From: RH-AL1 sp964235705
Lineage (GTDB): Bacteria; Pseudomonadota; Alphaproteobacteria; Rhizobiales; Beijerinckiaceae
Direction: 5' to 3'
Assembly: GCA_964235705.1 (NCBI GenBank)
Contig: CAXSDP010000134.1
Coordinates: 1-6,981 of the forward strand
Length of the DNA: 6,981 nucleotides
Shown here in pieces: positions 1-6,376 of the stretch (position 1 is the first letter of the stretch; every line of letters begins with the position of its first letter). The notes below the pieces were generated by a model. It did not search any database and was not told where the DNA came from. It worked only from the letters and a program-made list of their open reading frames with translations. The position numbers and the translations under genes are program-made.

Positions 1-14
1 TCCAGGCCGACCAT
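1..14 (-). CDS. possible start of a further operon gene, cut by the window edge
   Basis: An ATG at 14 reading toward position 1 (M-V-G-L) begins three bases after the TAG stop of the permease gene. This is the tight spacing seen through the rest of the operon, so a fifth co-transcribed gene is plausible. Only four codons are visible, there is no clear Shine-Dalgarno sequence, and the product cannot be judged. Confidence 0.25.
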
Positions 15-17
15 GAA

Positions 18-1088
18 CTAACATCCAACCCGGACCACCCAATGGGGGCCGATCAAGACCTCGCGCCGTCGCATCATCCACAGGAAGAACACGCCGCCGA
101 GGACGGCGGTCACGATGCCGAGCGGGATCTCGCGCGGCGCGAAGGCGGTCCGCGCGACCACGTCCACTCCCACCAGGAAGATCGCGCCGAGCACGGCGGA
201 GAGCGGGATCAGGCGCCGCAGGTCGCCGCCGACCAGCAGGCGCGCGATCTGCGGCAGCACCAGCCCAACGAAGCCGATGCCGCCGCTGACCGCGACGATC
301 GCCCCGGTCATCAGCGCCGCGACGACGAAGACCTCCAGGCGCAGCCTGGCGGGATCGACGCCGAGGCCGCGCGCCGTGTCGTCGCCGAAGGCGAGCGTGT
401 TGATCGCCGGCGCGCGGGCGCCGAGCCAAAGCAGGCCGATGAGCGTCACGGCGGCCGGCACCGGCACCGTGGCCCAGCGCGCGGCGCCCAGTCCGCCCAT
501 GGTCCAGAACAGGGCCGTCTCCGCGCCACGGTTCGCCGCGCCGACGATGAGGAAATTGGTGACCGCCTGGAGGATGAAGGCGACGGCGACGCCGGTGAGC
601 ACCAGGCGTCCGCTCGTGGGCGGCAGGCCGCGAGCGGACGCCGCGACGAACACGAAGAGCAGCGCCGCCAGTGCGCCGAGGAAGGCGGCGGCGGGCAGCG
701 CGAGGGCCGGTATCCCCGCACCGCCGTAGAGGATGACGGTGACGGCGCCGACCGACGCCCCGGCCGAGACGCCAAACAGGTACGGGTCAGCGAGCGGGTT
801 GCGGGTGACGACCTGCAGGACGCCGCCGACGACCGCGAGGCCGGCGCCCGCCACCGCGCCAAGGATCACGCGCGGCACCCGCAGCTGCCAGACGATGTCG
901 CGCTCGGCACGGGTCGGGAACGGCGCGCCGCCGCCGCTTTGCAGGCCGAGCTCCCGCGCCAGGACCCGCCACACCGTTCGCGGGGGGATCGCGGCGGCGC
1001 CGAAGCCGACCGCTGCCGCGCCTGACGCGAGGAGCAGGACGACCAGCGCCAGCGCGACGAGCGTAACGCGGAGCCGGCGGGCGGTCAT
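18..1088 (-). CDS. FecCD/BtuC-family ABC transporter permease, probably corrinoid or metal-chelate uptake
   Basis: Inner-membrane permease of the BtuC/FhuB/FecCD family; two copies would form the channel through which a periplasmic binding protein hands over a corrinoid or metal chelate. The product is 356 aa (family usually 320-360). I start at the ATG at 1088 because it gives a typical first membrane segment (about residues 7-32); the open frame runs further upstream but only as Arg/Pro-rich, non-family sequence. Family signatures seen: RVPR at 70-73, a Gly/Ala-rich helix ending in VLQ, then RNPLADPYLFGVSAGA at about 96-111, and a C-terminal GFVGLVLPQIAR segment that matches the loop contacting the ATPase. 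Around ten hydrophobic segments are visible. The gene begins 17 nt after the binding-protein stop and ends in TAG. Family assignment is firm; the cobalamin assignment rests on the upstream riboswitch. Confidence 0.93.
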   Translation of the reverse strand: MTARRLRVTLVALALVVLLLASGAAAVGFGAAAIPPRTVWRVLARELGLQSGGGAPFPTRAERDIVWQLRVPRVILGAVAGAGLAVVGGVLQVVTRNPLADPYLFGVSAGASVGAVTVILYGGAGIPALALPAAAFLGALAALLFVFVAASARGLPPTSGRLVLTGVAVAFILQAVTNFLIVGAANRGAETALFWTMGGLGAARWATVPVPAAVTLIGLLWLGARAPAINTLAFGDDTARGLGVDPARLRLEVFVVAALMTGAIVAVSGGIGFVGLVLPQIARLLVGGDLRRLIPLSAVLGAIFLVGVDVVARTAFAPREIPLGIVTAVLGGVFFLWMMRRREVLIGPHWVVRVGC

Positions 1089-1105
1089 CGGGGTTGTCGC
1101 GAGCC

Positions 1106-2086
1106 TCACGGGTCGGGCCGTTCCGGCGTGAACCGTTCGGGGTGCAGCGCGCGGGCGATCCTTTCCAGCCCGTCGACGCTGCGGGTCGACGGCGTCTGCT
1201 CGGCGTAGCTGAGGCGGATGAAGTGGCGTTCGCGGATCGCCTCGACGTGGGCGAGTTCCGGCGCCGACGTGAGGTGAGCGATGATCGCCTCGGCGGGGAT
1301 GTCGTGGTCGCTGACGAGGATCCATTGCGGATCGCGCTTGACGACCTCCTCCCAGCTCACGCGGACATAACTGTCGGGAATGTCGTCGAAGATGTTGGCG
1401 CCGCCGGCGAGCCGGGTGATCAGCGCCGTCATCCCCTCGCGCCCCACCGACAGCGGCGGGCCGTTGGTGTCGCAGTCGCTGCAATACATCACGCGAGGCC
1501 GATCGGTGCCGCGCACGCGCGCCTCCACCGCCGCGACGCGGGCGCGGAAACCGGCGACGACGGCGTCGGTGCGCGCGGTGACGCCGAAGATCGCGCCGAG
1601 CGAGCGTAGGTCGGCGTACAACGTGTCCATGCCGATCGGCTCGCGGCGGCCGACGCGGATGCAGCTCTCGCGCAGCGTGTAGGTGGCGACGCCGAAGGCC
1701 GCGAGGCTCGCCGGGGTCAGGCCACGCGCGGCGGAGAAGCCGTAGTTCCAGCCGGCGAACACGAAGTCGGGGTTCTGGGCGAGCACCGCTTCGAGCGTCG
1801 GGGCGCGGGCGACGAACTGGTGCAGGCCGGCGATCACCGCCGGCGGACCGATCAGGCGGCGCTCGACGCCGCCGATCCCCGACACGCCGACGAAGCGGTC
1901 CGCCAGGCCGAGGTCGATGACGGTCTGCACCATGTTGGCGTCGTTGACGAGCGCCCGCCTCGGCGCCCCGTCGAAACGCTCCTTGGCGAAGCAGTTGTCG
2001 ACGGTGACGGGATAGGTTTGCGCGCGCGCCGCGAGGCCCGGGCCGATCGCGACGATCCCGAGGAGGAGCGCCAAGCGCGATATCAT
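1106..2086 (-). CDS. periplasmic substrate-binding protein of a BtuF/FepB-type ABC importer
   Basis: A 326-aa secreted binding protein of the periplasmic-binding-protein-2 (TroA/BtuF-like) superfamily, which would capture the ligand released by the TonB receptor and dock it on the permease. The start at 2086 is chosen because it gives a classic signal peptide: MIS-R, a hydrophobic stretch LALLLGIVAIGPGLA, then an ARA cleavage site near residue 22. Starts further upstream would precede this with non-signal sequence. Family features: YPVTVDNC near the mature N terminus, a first lobe with LGLADRFVGVSG, LEAVLAQNPDFVFAGW in the middle, and in the second lobe the LAGGANIFDDI / VSWEEVVKRDPQWILVSD pattern. 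A CSDC (CxxC) motif at residues 202-205 is not usual for the family. The gene begins 16 nt after the ATPase stop with no clear Shine-Dalgarno, so translation may be coupled. Exact ligand unknown. Confidence 0.92.
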   Translation of the reverse strand: MISRLALLLGIVAIGPGLAARAQTYPVTVDNCFAKERFDGAPRRALVNDANMVQTVIDLGLADRFVGVSGIGGVERRLIGPPAVIAGLHQFVARAPTLEAVLAQNPDFVFAGWNYGFSAARGLTPASLAAFGVATYTLRESCIRVGRREPIGMDTLYADLRSLGAIFGVTARTDAVVAGFRARVAAVEARVRGTDRPRVMYCSDCDTNGPPLSVGREGMTALITRLAGGANIFDDIPDSYVRVSWEEVVKRDPQWILVSDHDIPAEAIIAHLTSAPELAHVEAIRERHFIRLSYAEQTPSTRSVDGLERIARALHPERFTPERPDP

Positions 2087-2102
2087 GAGGGCCGCCGCAT
2101 CG

Positions 2103-2945
2103 TCAGGTCCGCCGCAGGGGTTGCAGGTCGACGCGGATCTGGCCGGTCGCGGGGTGGTGATCAATGCTCGCCGCCACCCCGTAGACCCGCTCGACGACGG
2201 CGGGCGTGAGCACGTCCGACGGCGGCCCGTCCGCGACCACGGCGCCCTCGTGCAGCAGGACCACGCGGTCGCACAAGCGCGCGGCGAACTCGATCTCGTG
2301 CAGGGTCGCGAGCACGGCGAGGCCGAGCGTCCGCACCCGCTCCAGCACGGCGAAGCGGTGGCGCACGTCGAGGTGGTTGGTCGGCTCGTCGAGCAGGAGG
2401 ACCTGCGGCTCCTGCGCGAGGGCGCGCGCGATCATCACCCGCTGCCGCTCGCCGCCCGACAGGCCCTCGACCATGCGTCCGGCGAGCGCCGTGAGATCGA
2501 AGGCGGCGAGCCAACGGGCGACGACGGCGTCGTCGGCGACGCCGCCCCCGGCGAGCAGGCCGCGCCGGTGCGCGAGCCGCCCCATGCCGACCACCTCGCG
2601 CACGGTGAAGCCCGGCGCCGCCACCCCGTCCTGCATCTGGAAGGCGAGGCGACGCGCCATCGCGGCCGGGCGCAGCGTCGCCGCGTCGTCGCCGCCGACC
2701 CGGACCCGGCCGCGCGTCGGCGCCTAGAGGCCGGCGACGCAGCGCAGCAGCGTGGTCTTGCCGCAACCGTTGGGGCCGAGGATGCCGACAAAGGCGCCAG
2801 GCTCGACCCGCAGGTCAACAGCGCGCAGGACGTCGCGCCCGCCGAGACGGCAGTGGAGGCCCTCTACGAGGACGGCCGGCGGACCCCGCCCGCTCGTCAC
2901 CGATGGTCCCGCTCGTTCGACGCGCCGGCGGTCAGAACCGGACAT
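2103..2945 (-). pseudogene. BtuD/FecE-type ABC transporter ATPase interrupted by an in-frame amber codon
   Basis: Cytoplasmic ATPase that would power the adjacent permease. Read through the stop it is 280 codons from the ATG at 2945 (overlapping the receptor stop by 14 nt) or 265 from a GTG at 2900 with a GA-rich possible ribosome site; either is normal for the family (about 250-270). Landmarks: Walker A GPNGCGKT at residues 57-64, Q-loop region QMQD, signature LSGGERQR, Walker B VLLLDEPTNHLD and the H-loop histidine in LATLHEIEF. A TAG at 2724-2726 is codon 74, directly after VAGL and in the same frame as the rest. One base change from a sense codon (for example GAG, giving VAGLEAPTRGRV) would explain it. 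As written, Walker A is separated from the signature and Walker B, so neither half can work alone. Real mutation, sequencing error, or suppressed stop cannot be told apart here. Confidence 0.88.
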
Positions 2946-5307
2946 TCGCCGCGATCTCGAAGGTGCGCGGCGTCCCCAGGATGGCTTGCGTATCACTGTA
3001 GGCGGAGGTGGCGTAGATGTTATCGAGCAGGTTGTAGATCCGGCCGGTCACGGTCAGGTTGTCGAGCAGCCGGTACTCCAGCTGGGCGTTCACGACCGCC
3101 CAGGGGTGGAGCGGGACGGTATCGCCGTTGTCGCCGTAGATCCTGCCGACGTATTGCACGCCGGTGCGCAGCTCCCAGCGCGGCGCGAAATCATAGGCGA
3201 AGAACAGGTTGCCGACCTGCTGGGGCACGTTCATCGGCACGTCGCCGGCGAAGGACTGCGTCTGCCCGGCGGCGTTGGTGCCGGTGAAATCGTCGTACTT
3301 GGCGCGCAGCACGGCGAGGTTGGCGTTCACCCGCAGGGCGTCGGCGAGGCGGTAGGACACGTTCGCCTCCAGGCCGCGCGAGGATTGCTCGCCGACCTGC
3401 TGGGTGACGAGCGTGCTGGGATTGGTCGTCAGCAGGTCGTTCTTGACGATCTGGTAGGCGGCCAGCGTGATCTCGCCGCGTCCGCCCAAGAACTCGTCCT
3501 TGACGCCGACCTCGACCTGATGGCCCGGCGACAGGGCGAACTGGGCGTTGGTGACCGACAGCGAGATGAGGTTGCCGAGTCCGTCGACGCCGGTGGCGTA
3601 CTGCCCGTAGACGGCGAGGCCGGGCACCGGCGTGAAGACCGCCCCGGCGCGGTAGGTGGCGTACTGGAACGTCTTGTCGATGCTGGTCAGGGCGACGAGG
3701 TCGTTGCGCCTGATGTGGTCCGACTCGAACCGCACGCCGGTGAGCAGGGCGAGGTGGTCGCTCACGTCGAGATGATCCTCGGCGAACAGCGAGCCCTGAT
3801 TGGTGCGCGTCTCGTACTCGTTGTGCGTCCCGAGCGACACGACGTTCAGGAAGACGCCGGGGTTCGTGCCCGAGACCAGCTCCGTCGAGCTGCCGGAGAA
3901 CGGCGTGTTGTCGGTCCGCTCGAAGTAGATGGTGTTGACGTCGCCGCCGATCAGGGCCTGGTTCCTGAAACCGAACACGGTGCCCCGTAAGGTGGCGGCG
4001 ATCCGGTCGCCGACCTGGTACTCGGTGTGGTAGATCTCGATGTAGCTGGAGCGGTCGATCAGCTGCGCCACCGGATCGAAGGCGTAGTTCTCCACGTCGC
4101 GGAAGTGACGGTGGTCCTCAAGGTAGTAGGTCTGGTTGTCCAGCGTGACGCCGGGCGCGGCGAGCCACCGCGCTTTGAGCTGCGTGTAGTTGTCGGCGTA
4201 GTGCAGCGTGGCATCCGACACGTCGTAGTTGATGAAGCGTAAGCCGGGCGTGAGCTCGCCGTTGACCAGTGGCTCGCCGAAGTACCGGGATGGCCGCTGG
4301 TCGCCGTAGCTCTCCGAGATGGTCGCGGTGAAGTCGGCCGACGGCTGGAACGCGATGGCGGCGAAGAAGGTGTTGTTCGAGAAGTCGCCATGGTCGACGT
4401 AGCCCTCGGACGCGTTGGCGCTGTAGGTGAAACGGTAACCCCAGTGCGGGTCGACCAACGGGCCGCCGACGTCGAGGGCGACGCGCCGGGTGGTGTAATC
4501 GCCGACCGCGCCCTCGATCTGGCCCTGGAACTGGGTGAGGATCGGCTTCTTCGAGATGATGTCGATGGCGCCGCCGATCGCGCCCTCGCCATACAGCACG
4601 GAGGCGGGGCCGCGCAGCACGTCGATGCGCTCCGCCGACCAGGTGTCGAAGGGGAAGGTGACGGTGCCCGCGCCGACGTAGAGGCGGGTGCCATCGAGGA
4701 GTTGGAGCACGGAGCCGTCGCCGCTGAAGCCGCGGCTGGTGTAGGCGATGCCGCCGTTGCCGGGCGAGGGGATGGCGGTGATGCCGGTGGCGTTCTGCGA
4801 CACCGCGTCGATGATGTCGTGCTCGCCGCGCTCCTCGATCGTCTCCGCCGAGATGGCCTCAACGCTCGCCGGGGTCTGCAGCGGCGTGAGGCCGAGGCGG
4901 CTGCCGCCCTGGTCCGGCTTGCCGAGCCGCAGGCTGTTCGCCTCTCCCCGCGACTGGCCGGCGAGCTGGGCGGACAGGCTGTCCGGCGGCAGGGTCGCGG
5001 GGGCCTCGGCGGGCGGCGATCCCATCGTGGCGCCGGCCGCCACCGACGCGGTGTTTGGGATGCCGCGGACGGCCGGCGTGGCCCGTCGGGCTCGCGGGCG
5101 GATCGCGGCGGTTCGTGTCGGCTTCCTGGAAGGCTTGACGATCGACACCTTGGGAGGGGACGCGTCGATGTGCTCGATGGTGATCGACGGCAGCGCGATC
5201 GGGGCGTTCTGCGCGTGCGTCACCCCATTCGAGGACATCGACAGCAGCACGAGACCGCTGCCGCAGACGAGGCCACGGCGGGCACGGGACAAGGGATAGG
5301 GAAACAC
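2932..5307 (-). CDS. TonB-dependent outer-membrane receptor, siderophore/corrinoid type
   Basis: A 791-aa outer-membrane gated porin that would import a large metal complex with energy from TonB-ExbBD. The GTG start at 5307 has GGAGGT five bases upstream (5313-5318). Residues 1-32 form a signal peptide (basic MFPYPLSRARR, hydrophobic core, cleavage after THA). SITIEHI at 41-47 is a candidate TonB box. Residues 50-130 are an unusually Pro/Arg/Ala-rich linker. The plug spans about 141-256, with SRGFSGDGSVLQLLDGTRLY and RIDVLRGPASVLYGEGAIGG as typical motifs. The rest is beta-barrel, including the receptor-typical SSRGLEANVSYRL and a C-terminal NLLDNIYATSAYSD...TFEIAANVRF ending in the aromatic residue expected for BAM recognition. 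It is first in the operon, behind the cobalamin riboswitch. At 791 aa it is longer than classical BtuB and closer in pattern to siderophore receptors, so the ligand is not settled. Confidence 0.95.
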   Translation of the reverse strand: MFPYPLSRARRGLVCGSGLVLLSMSSNGVTHAQNAPIALPSITIEHIDASPPKVSIVKPSRKPTRTAAIRPRARRATPAVRGIPNTASVAAGATMGSPPAEAPATLPPDSLSAQLAGQSRGEANSLRLGKPDQGGSRLGLTPLQTPASVEAISAETIEERGEHDIIDAVSQNATGITAIPSPGNGGIAYTSRGFSGDGSVLQLLDGTRLYVGAGTVTFPFDTWSAERIDVLRGPASVLYGEGAIGGAIDIISKKPILTQFQGQIEGAVGDYTTRRVALDVGGPLVDPHWGYRFTYSANASEGYVDHGDFSNNTFFAAIAFQPSADFTATISESYGDQRPSRYFGEPLVNGELTPGLRFINYDVSDATLHYADNYTQLKARWLAAPGVTLDNQTYYLEDHRHFRDVENYAFDPVAQLIDRSSYIEIYHTEYQVGDRIAATLRGTVFGFRNQALIGGDVNTIYFERTDNTPFSGSSTELVSGTNPGVFLNVVSLGTHNEYETRTNQGSLFAEDHLDVSDHLALLTGVRFESDHIRRNDLVALTSIDKTFQYATYRAGAVFTPVPGLAVYGQYATGVDGLGNLISLSVTNAQFALSPGHQVEVGVKDEFLGGRGEITLAAYQIVKNDLLTTNPSTLVTQQVGEQSSRGLEANVSYRLADALRVNANLAVLRAKYDDFTGTNAAGQTQSFAGDVPMNVPQQVGNLFFAYDFAPRWELRTGVQYVGRIYGDNGDTVPLHPWAVVNAQLEYRLLDNLTVTGRIYNLLDNIYATSAYSDTQAILGTPRTFEIAANVRF

Positions 5308-5312
5308 GACGG

Positions 5313-5330
5313 ACCTCCGGCGTAACGCCG
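5313..5330 (-). promoter_or_regulatory. Shine-Dalgarno of the TonB receptor with an abutting hairpin
   Basis: GGAGGT (minus strand, 5318-5313) lies five bases before the GTG at 5307 and decides this start. Directly upstream, CGGCG-TTA-CGCCG (5330-5318) can fold into a 5-bp hairpin whose last G is the first G of the ribosome site. The hairpin could limit access of the ribosome, which would fit translational control by the riboswitch; that role is inferred. Confidence 0.6.
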
Positions 5331-5364
5331 ATGCGGCACGTCACCACGAACAAGGCCGTGCCCC

Positions 5365-5435
5365 CGCGAACGCTGGCGCGCCGCGAGGGTCGTCCCATCG
5401 GAACACCCCGTCCGATCCGTTCGCGAGTGACCGCG
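5365..5435 (-). promoter_or_regulatory. candidate expression platform of the riboswitch with mutually exclusive stems
   Basis: Just 3' of the aptamer the RNA can form CGCG-GUCACU-CGCG (5435-5422), a good candidate for the P13 stem-loop of class-I cobalamin riboswitches. Its loop contains UCAC, complementary to GUGA at 5522-5519 in the L5 region, as needed for the L5-L13 kissing contact. The 3' arm plus the next four bases, CGCGAACG (5425-5418), is also perfectly complementary to CGTTCGCG at 5372-5365, so the two foldings compete. No U-tract follows, which argues for translational rather than terminator control. The pairing is seen by eye; the mechanism is inferred. Confidence 0.45.
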
Positions 5436-5439
5436 ATGT

Positions 5440-5612
5440 CAAGGCAGGTCTCCTGGCTCACGGATCACCGCCCGCGCCGCCTTCCCAGGATCGCTCCCAG
5501 TGGCACCATGGCGAAGGCTCACCGCTTACAGTTGCGGGGACAGCTCCGGCTTGACCCGAGGGCGCACCGGATTCCCTTTTCACCCTGGGCTTGCGCTCAG
5601 GGCACCGTGACG
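5440..5612 (-). ncRNA. cobalamin (AdoCbl-type) riboswitch aptamer
   Basis: Cis-acting RNA leader that binds a cobalamin coenzyme and represses the uptake operon behind it. On the minus strand all conserved blocks appear in order: ACGGTGCC (5608-5601), AAAGGGAA then CCGGTGCG, GCTGTCCCCGCAACTGTAAG (5544-5525), GTGCCACTGG, CTGGGAAGGCG, and the 3' B12 box GAGCCAGGAGACCTGCC (5459-5443). Length of about 170 nt fits the class. It ends about 135 nt before the receptor start, leaving room for an expression platform. The same RNA must control the whole tightly packed operon. This is the strongest evidence that the transporter handles a corrinoid or is otherwise tied to B12 status. Confidence 0.96.
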
Positions 5613-5618
5613 GGACGA

Positions 5619-5647
5619 ATGGTGAAGCGAGGGGGATGTGAGGTCAA
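5619..5647 (-). promoter_or_regulatory. candidate promoter of the uptake operon
   Basis: TTGACC (5647-5642) and CACCAT (5624-5619) on the minus strand are separated by 17 bases and would start RNA just ahead of the riboswitch 5' end. The -35 match is good and the -10 is weak, as is common in alphaproteobacteria. Position is the main support. Confidence 0.35.
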
Positions 5648-5793
5648 GCCATCTGGCAACGCCGGTGGCATGATGTCGTTGAGGTTTCATGAAGACTTCA
5701 ACCAGGAAGACATAAGGAATTCTCGCCATCGGATGCAGCGGATCCGCCCGTCGCACTTTCGGCTGGCCTCACAGTTATAGCCATACTGCATAA

Positions 5794-5807
5794 TATGTTA
5801 TAACATA
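5794..5807. promoter_or_regulatory. perfect 14-bp palindrome, candidate Zur operator
   Basis: TATGTTATAACATA is a perfect palindrome in an AT-rich island inside otherwise GC-rich DNA. Its ATGTTATAACAT core matches the general form of proteobacterial Zur (zinc-uptake regulator) boxes. It lies between divergent genes, one of which (CobW/COG0523 GTPase) belongs to a family often repressed by Zur. It is about 265 bp upstream of that gene and about 150 bp upstream of the operon promoter candidate, so the controlled promoter is uncertain. Confidence 0.5.
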
Positions 5808-5974
5808 GTTTTTGTAGGCTCATGATTCGTCAAGCGTGGTGACGACCCGCCGGGCCGGAGCGAACGCGAAGGACGGATACGAAGTCGGGATGGTTCCCGA
5901 GGCACGAAGCTTGGCATTGAGCGAGCCGCTTGCTCATCCCCGCAGACGCCAAGCCAAGACGAGCGCCTTCACAA

Positions 5975-5995
5975 AAATGTTATGTTATTTCACAT
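5975..5995 (+). promoter_or_regulatory. second, weaker Zur-like AT-rich site upstream of the CobW-family gene
   Basis: AAATGTTATGTTATTTCAC repeats the ATGTTAT half of the palindrome at 5794-5807 but its second half is degenerate. It is about 80 bp upstream of the CobW-family start, a normal place for an operator overlapping a promoter. TATGTT inside it could be a -10 element, but I find no good -35. Confidence 0.3.
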
Positions 5996-6070
5996 TCAGA
6001 TCGACGACGCTCGATGCACGGATTTTGACCTCCGGCGCGTCCCCGACGCGCCCGCGAGAAAGACACCGAC

Positions 6071-6376
6071 ATGCCCGCATCCCTCCAAACGCCACCGGCG
6101 CAGATCTCGGTAACGGTGCTCATCGGCTACCTCGGTGCCGGCAAGACGACGCTGCTCAACCGCATCCTCACGCAGGAGCACGGCCAGCGCTAGTCCGTGA
6201 TCGTCAACGAGTTCGGTGAGATCGGCATCGATAACGAACTCGTCGTCGACGCCGATGAGGAAGTGTTCGAGATGAACAACGGCTGCATCTGCTGCACCGT
6301 GCGTGGCGACCTCATCCGCATCATCGGCAACCTGCTGAAGCGCAAGGGCCACTTCGACGCCATCCTGATCGAGACT
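6071..6376 (+). pseudogene. COG0523/CobW-family GTPase (putative metallochaperone), nonsense-mutated and 3'-truncated
   Basis: N-terminal part of a G3E-family P-loop GTPase of the CobW/YjiA/ZigA type, cytoplasmic proteins that deliver metals (zinc or cobalt) to client enzymes. From the ATG at 6071: Walker A GYLGAGKT at residues 19-26, the conserved VIVNEFGEIGID (about 43-54), EVFEMNNGCICC with the CxCC metal-binding motif, and FDAILIET. Two lesions: TAG at 6191-6193 (codon 41), where homologs have Tyr after HGKR/HGQR (one base from TAC/TAT); and an abrupt end at about 6376, where the expected TTGLADP and everything beyond, including the C-terminal domain, is replaced by unrelated sequence that stops at 6407-6409. 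Full-length relatives are about 320-400 aa; about 102 codons remain. AT-rich Zur-like sites upstream suggest a zinc-responsive member rather than the cobalamin-synthesis CobW; this is inference. Confidence 0.9.

Larger units (their letters stand above)
5613..6070. other. intergenic region between the divergent uptake operon and the CobW-family gene
   Basis: I see no convincing protein gene on either strand; the frames that stay open give low-complexity Arg/Pro/Ala products with no family look. Contents: the candidate operon promoter, a perfect AT-rich palindrome at 5794-5807, a second AT-rich site at 5975-5995, and two inverted repeats that form better RNA hairpins on the plus strand (5678-5702, 10 bp with two G-U pairs and a 5-nt loop; 5918-5936, 8 bp with one G-U pair and a 3-nt loop). 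Neither hairpin is followed by a T-tract, so they are not obvious terminators. Confidence 0.6.

Noticed and set aside
42..1025. 327-codon plus-strand open frame opposite the permease
   Set aside because: Product is His/Arg/Asp-rich with no family look; it is the antisense shadow of the permease gene in GC-rich DNA.
2752..3990. 412-codon plus-strand open frame opposite the receptor
   Set aside because: Val/Asp/Gly-rich antisense shadow; the minus strand encodes an unmistakable TonB receptor here.
5738..5747. GCGGATCCGC palindrome as an operator
   Set aside because: Short GC palindrome expected by chance in DNA of this composition.
5331..5780. 149-codon plus-strand open frame across the riboswitch
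   Set aside because: It reads through the complement of the conserved riboswitch blocks and has no ribosome site or protein family features.
5918..5936. hairpin TGAGCGAG-CCG-CTTGCTCA as a terminator
   Set aside because: No following T-tract and no upstream gene to terminate.
5836..6219. 127-codon plus-strand open frame upstream of and into the CobW-family gene
   Set aside because: Low-complexity product in a different frame from the GTPase, with no recognisable motif.
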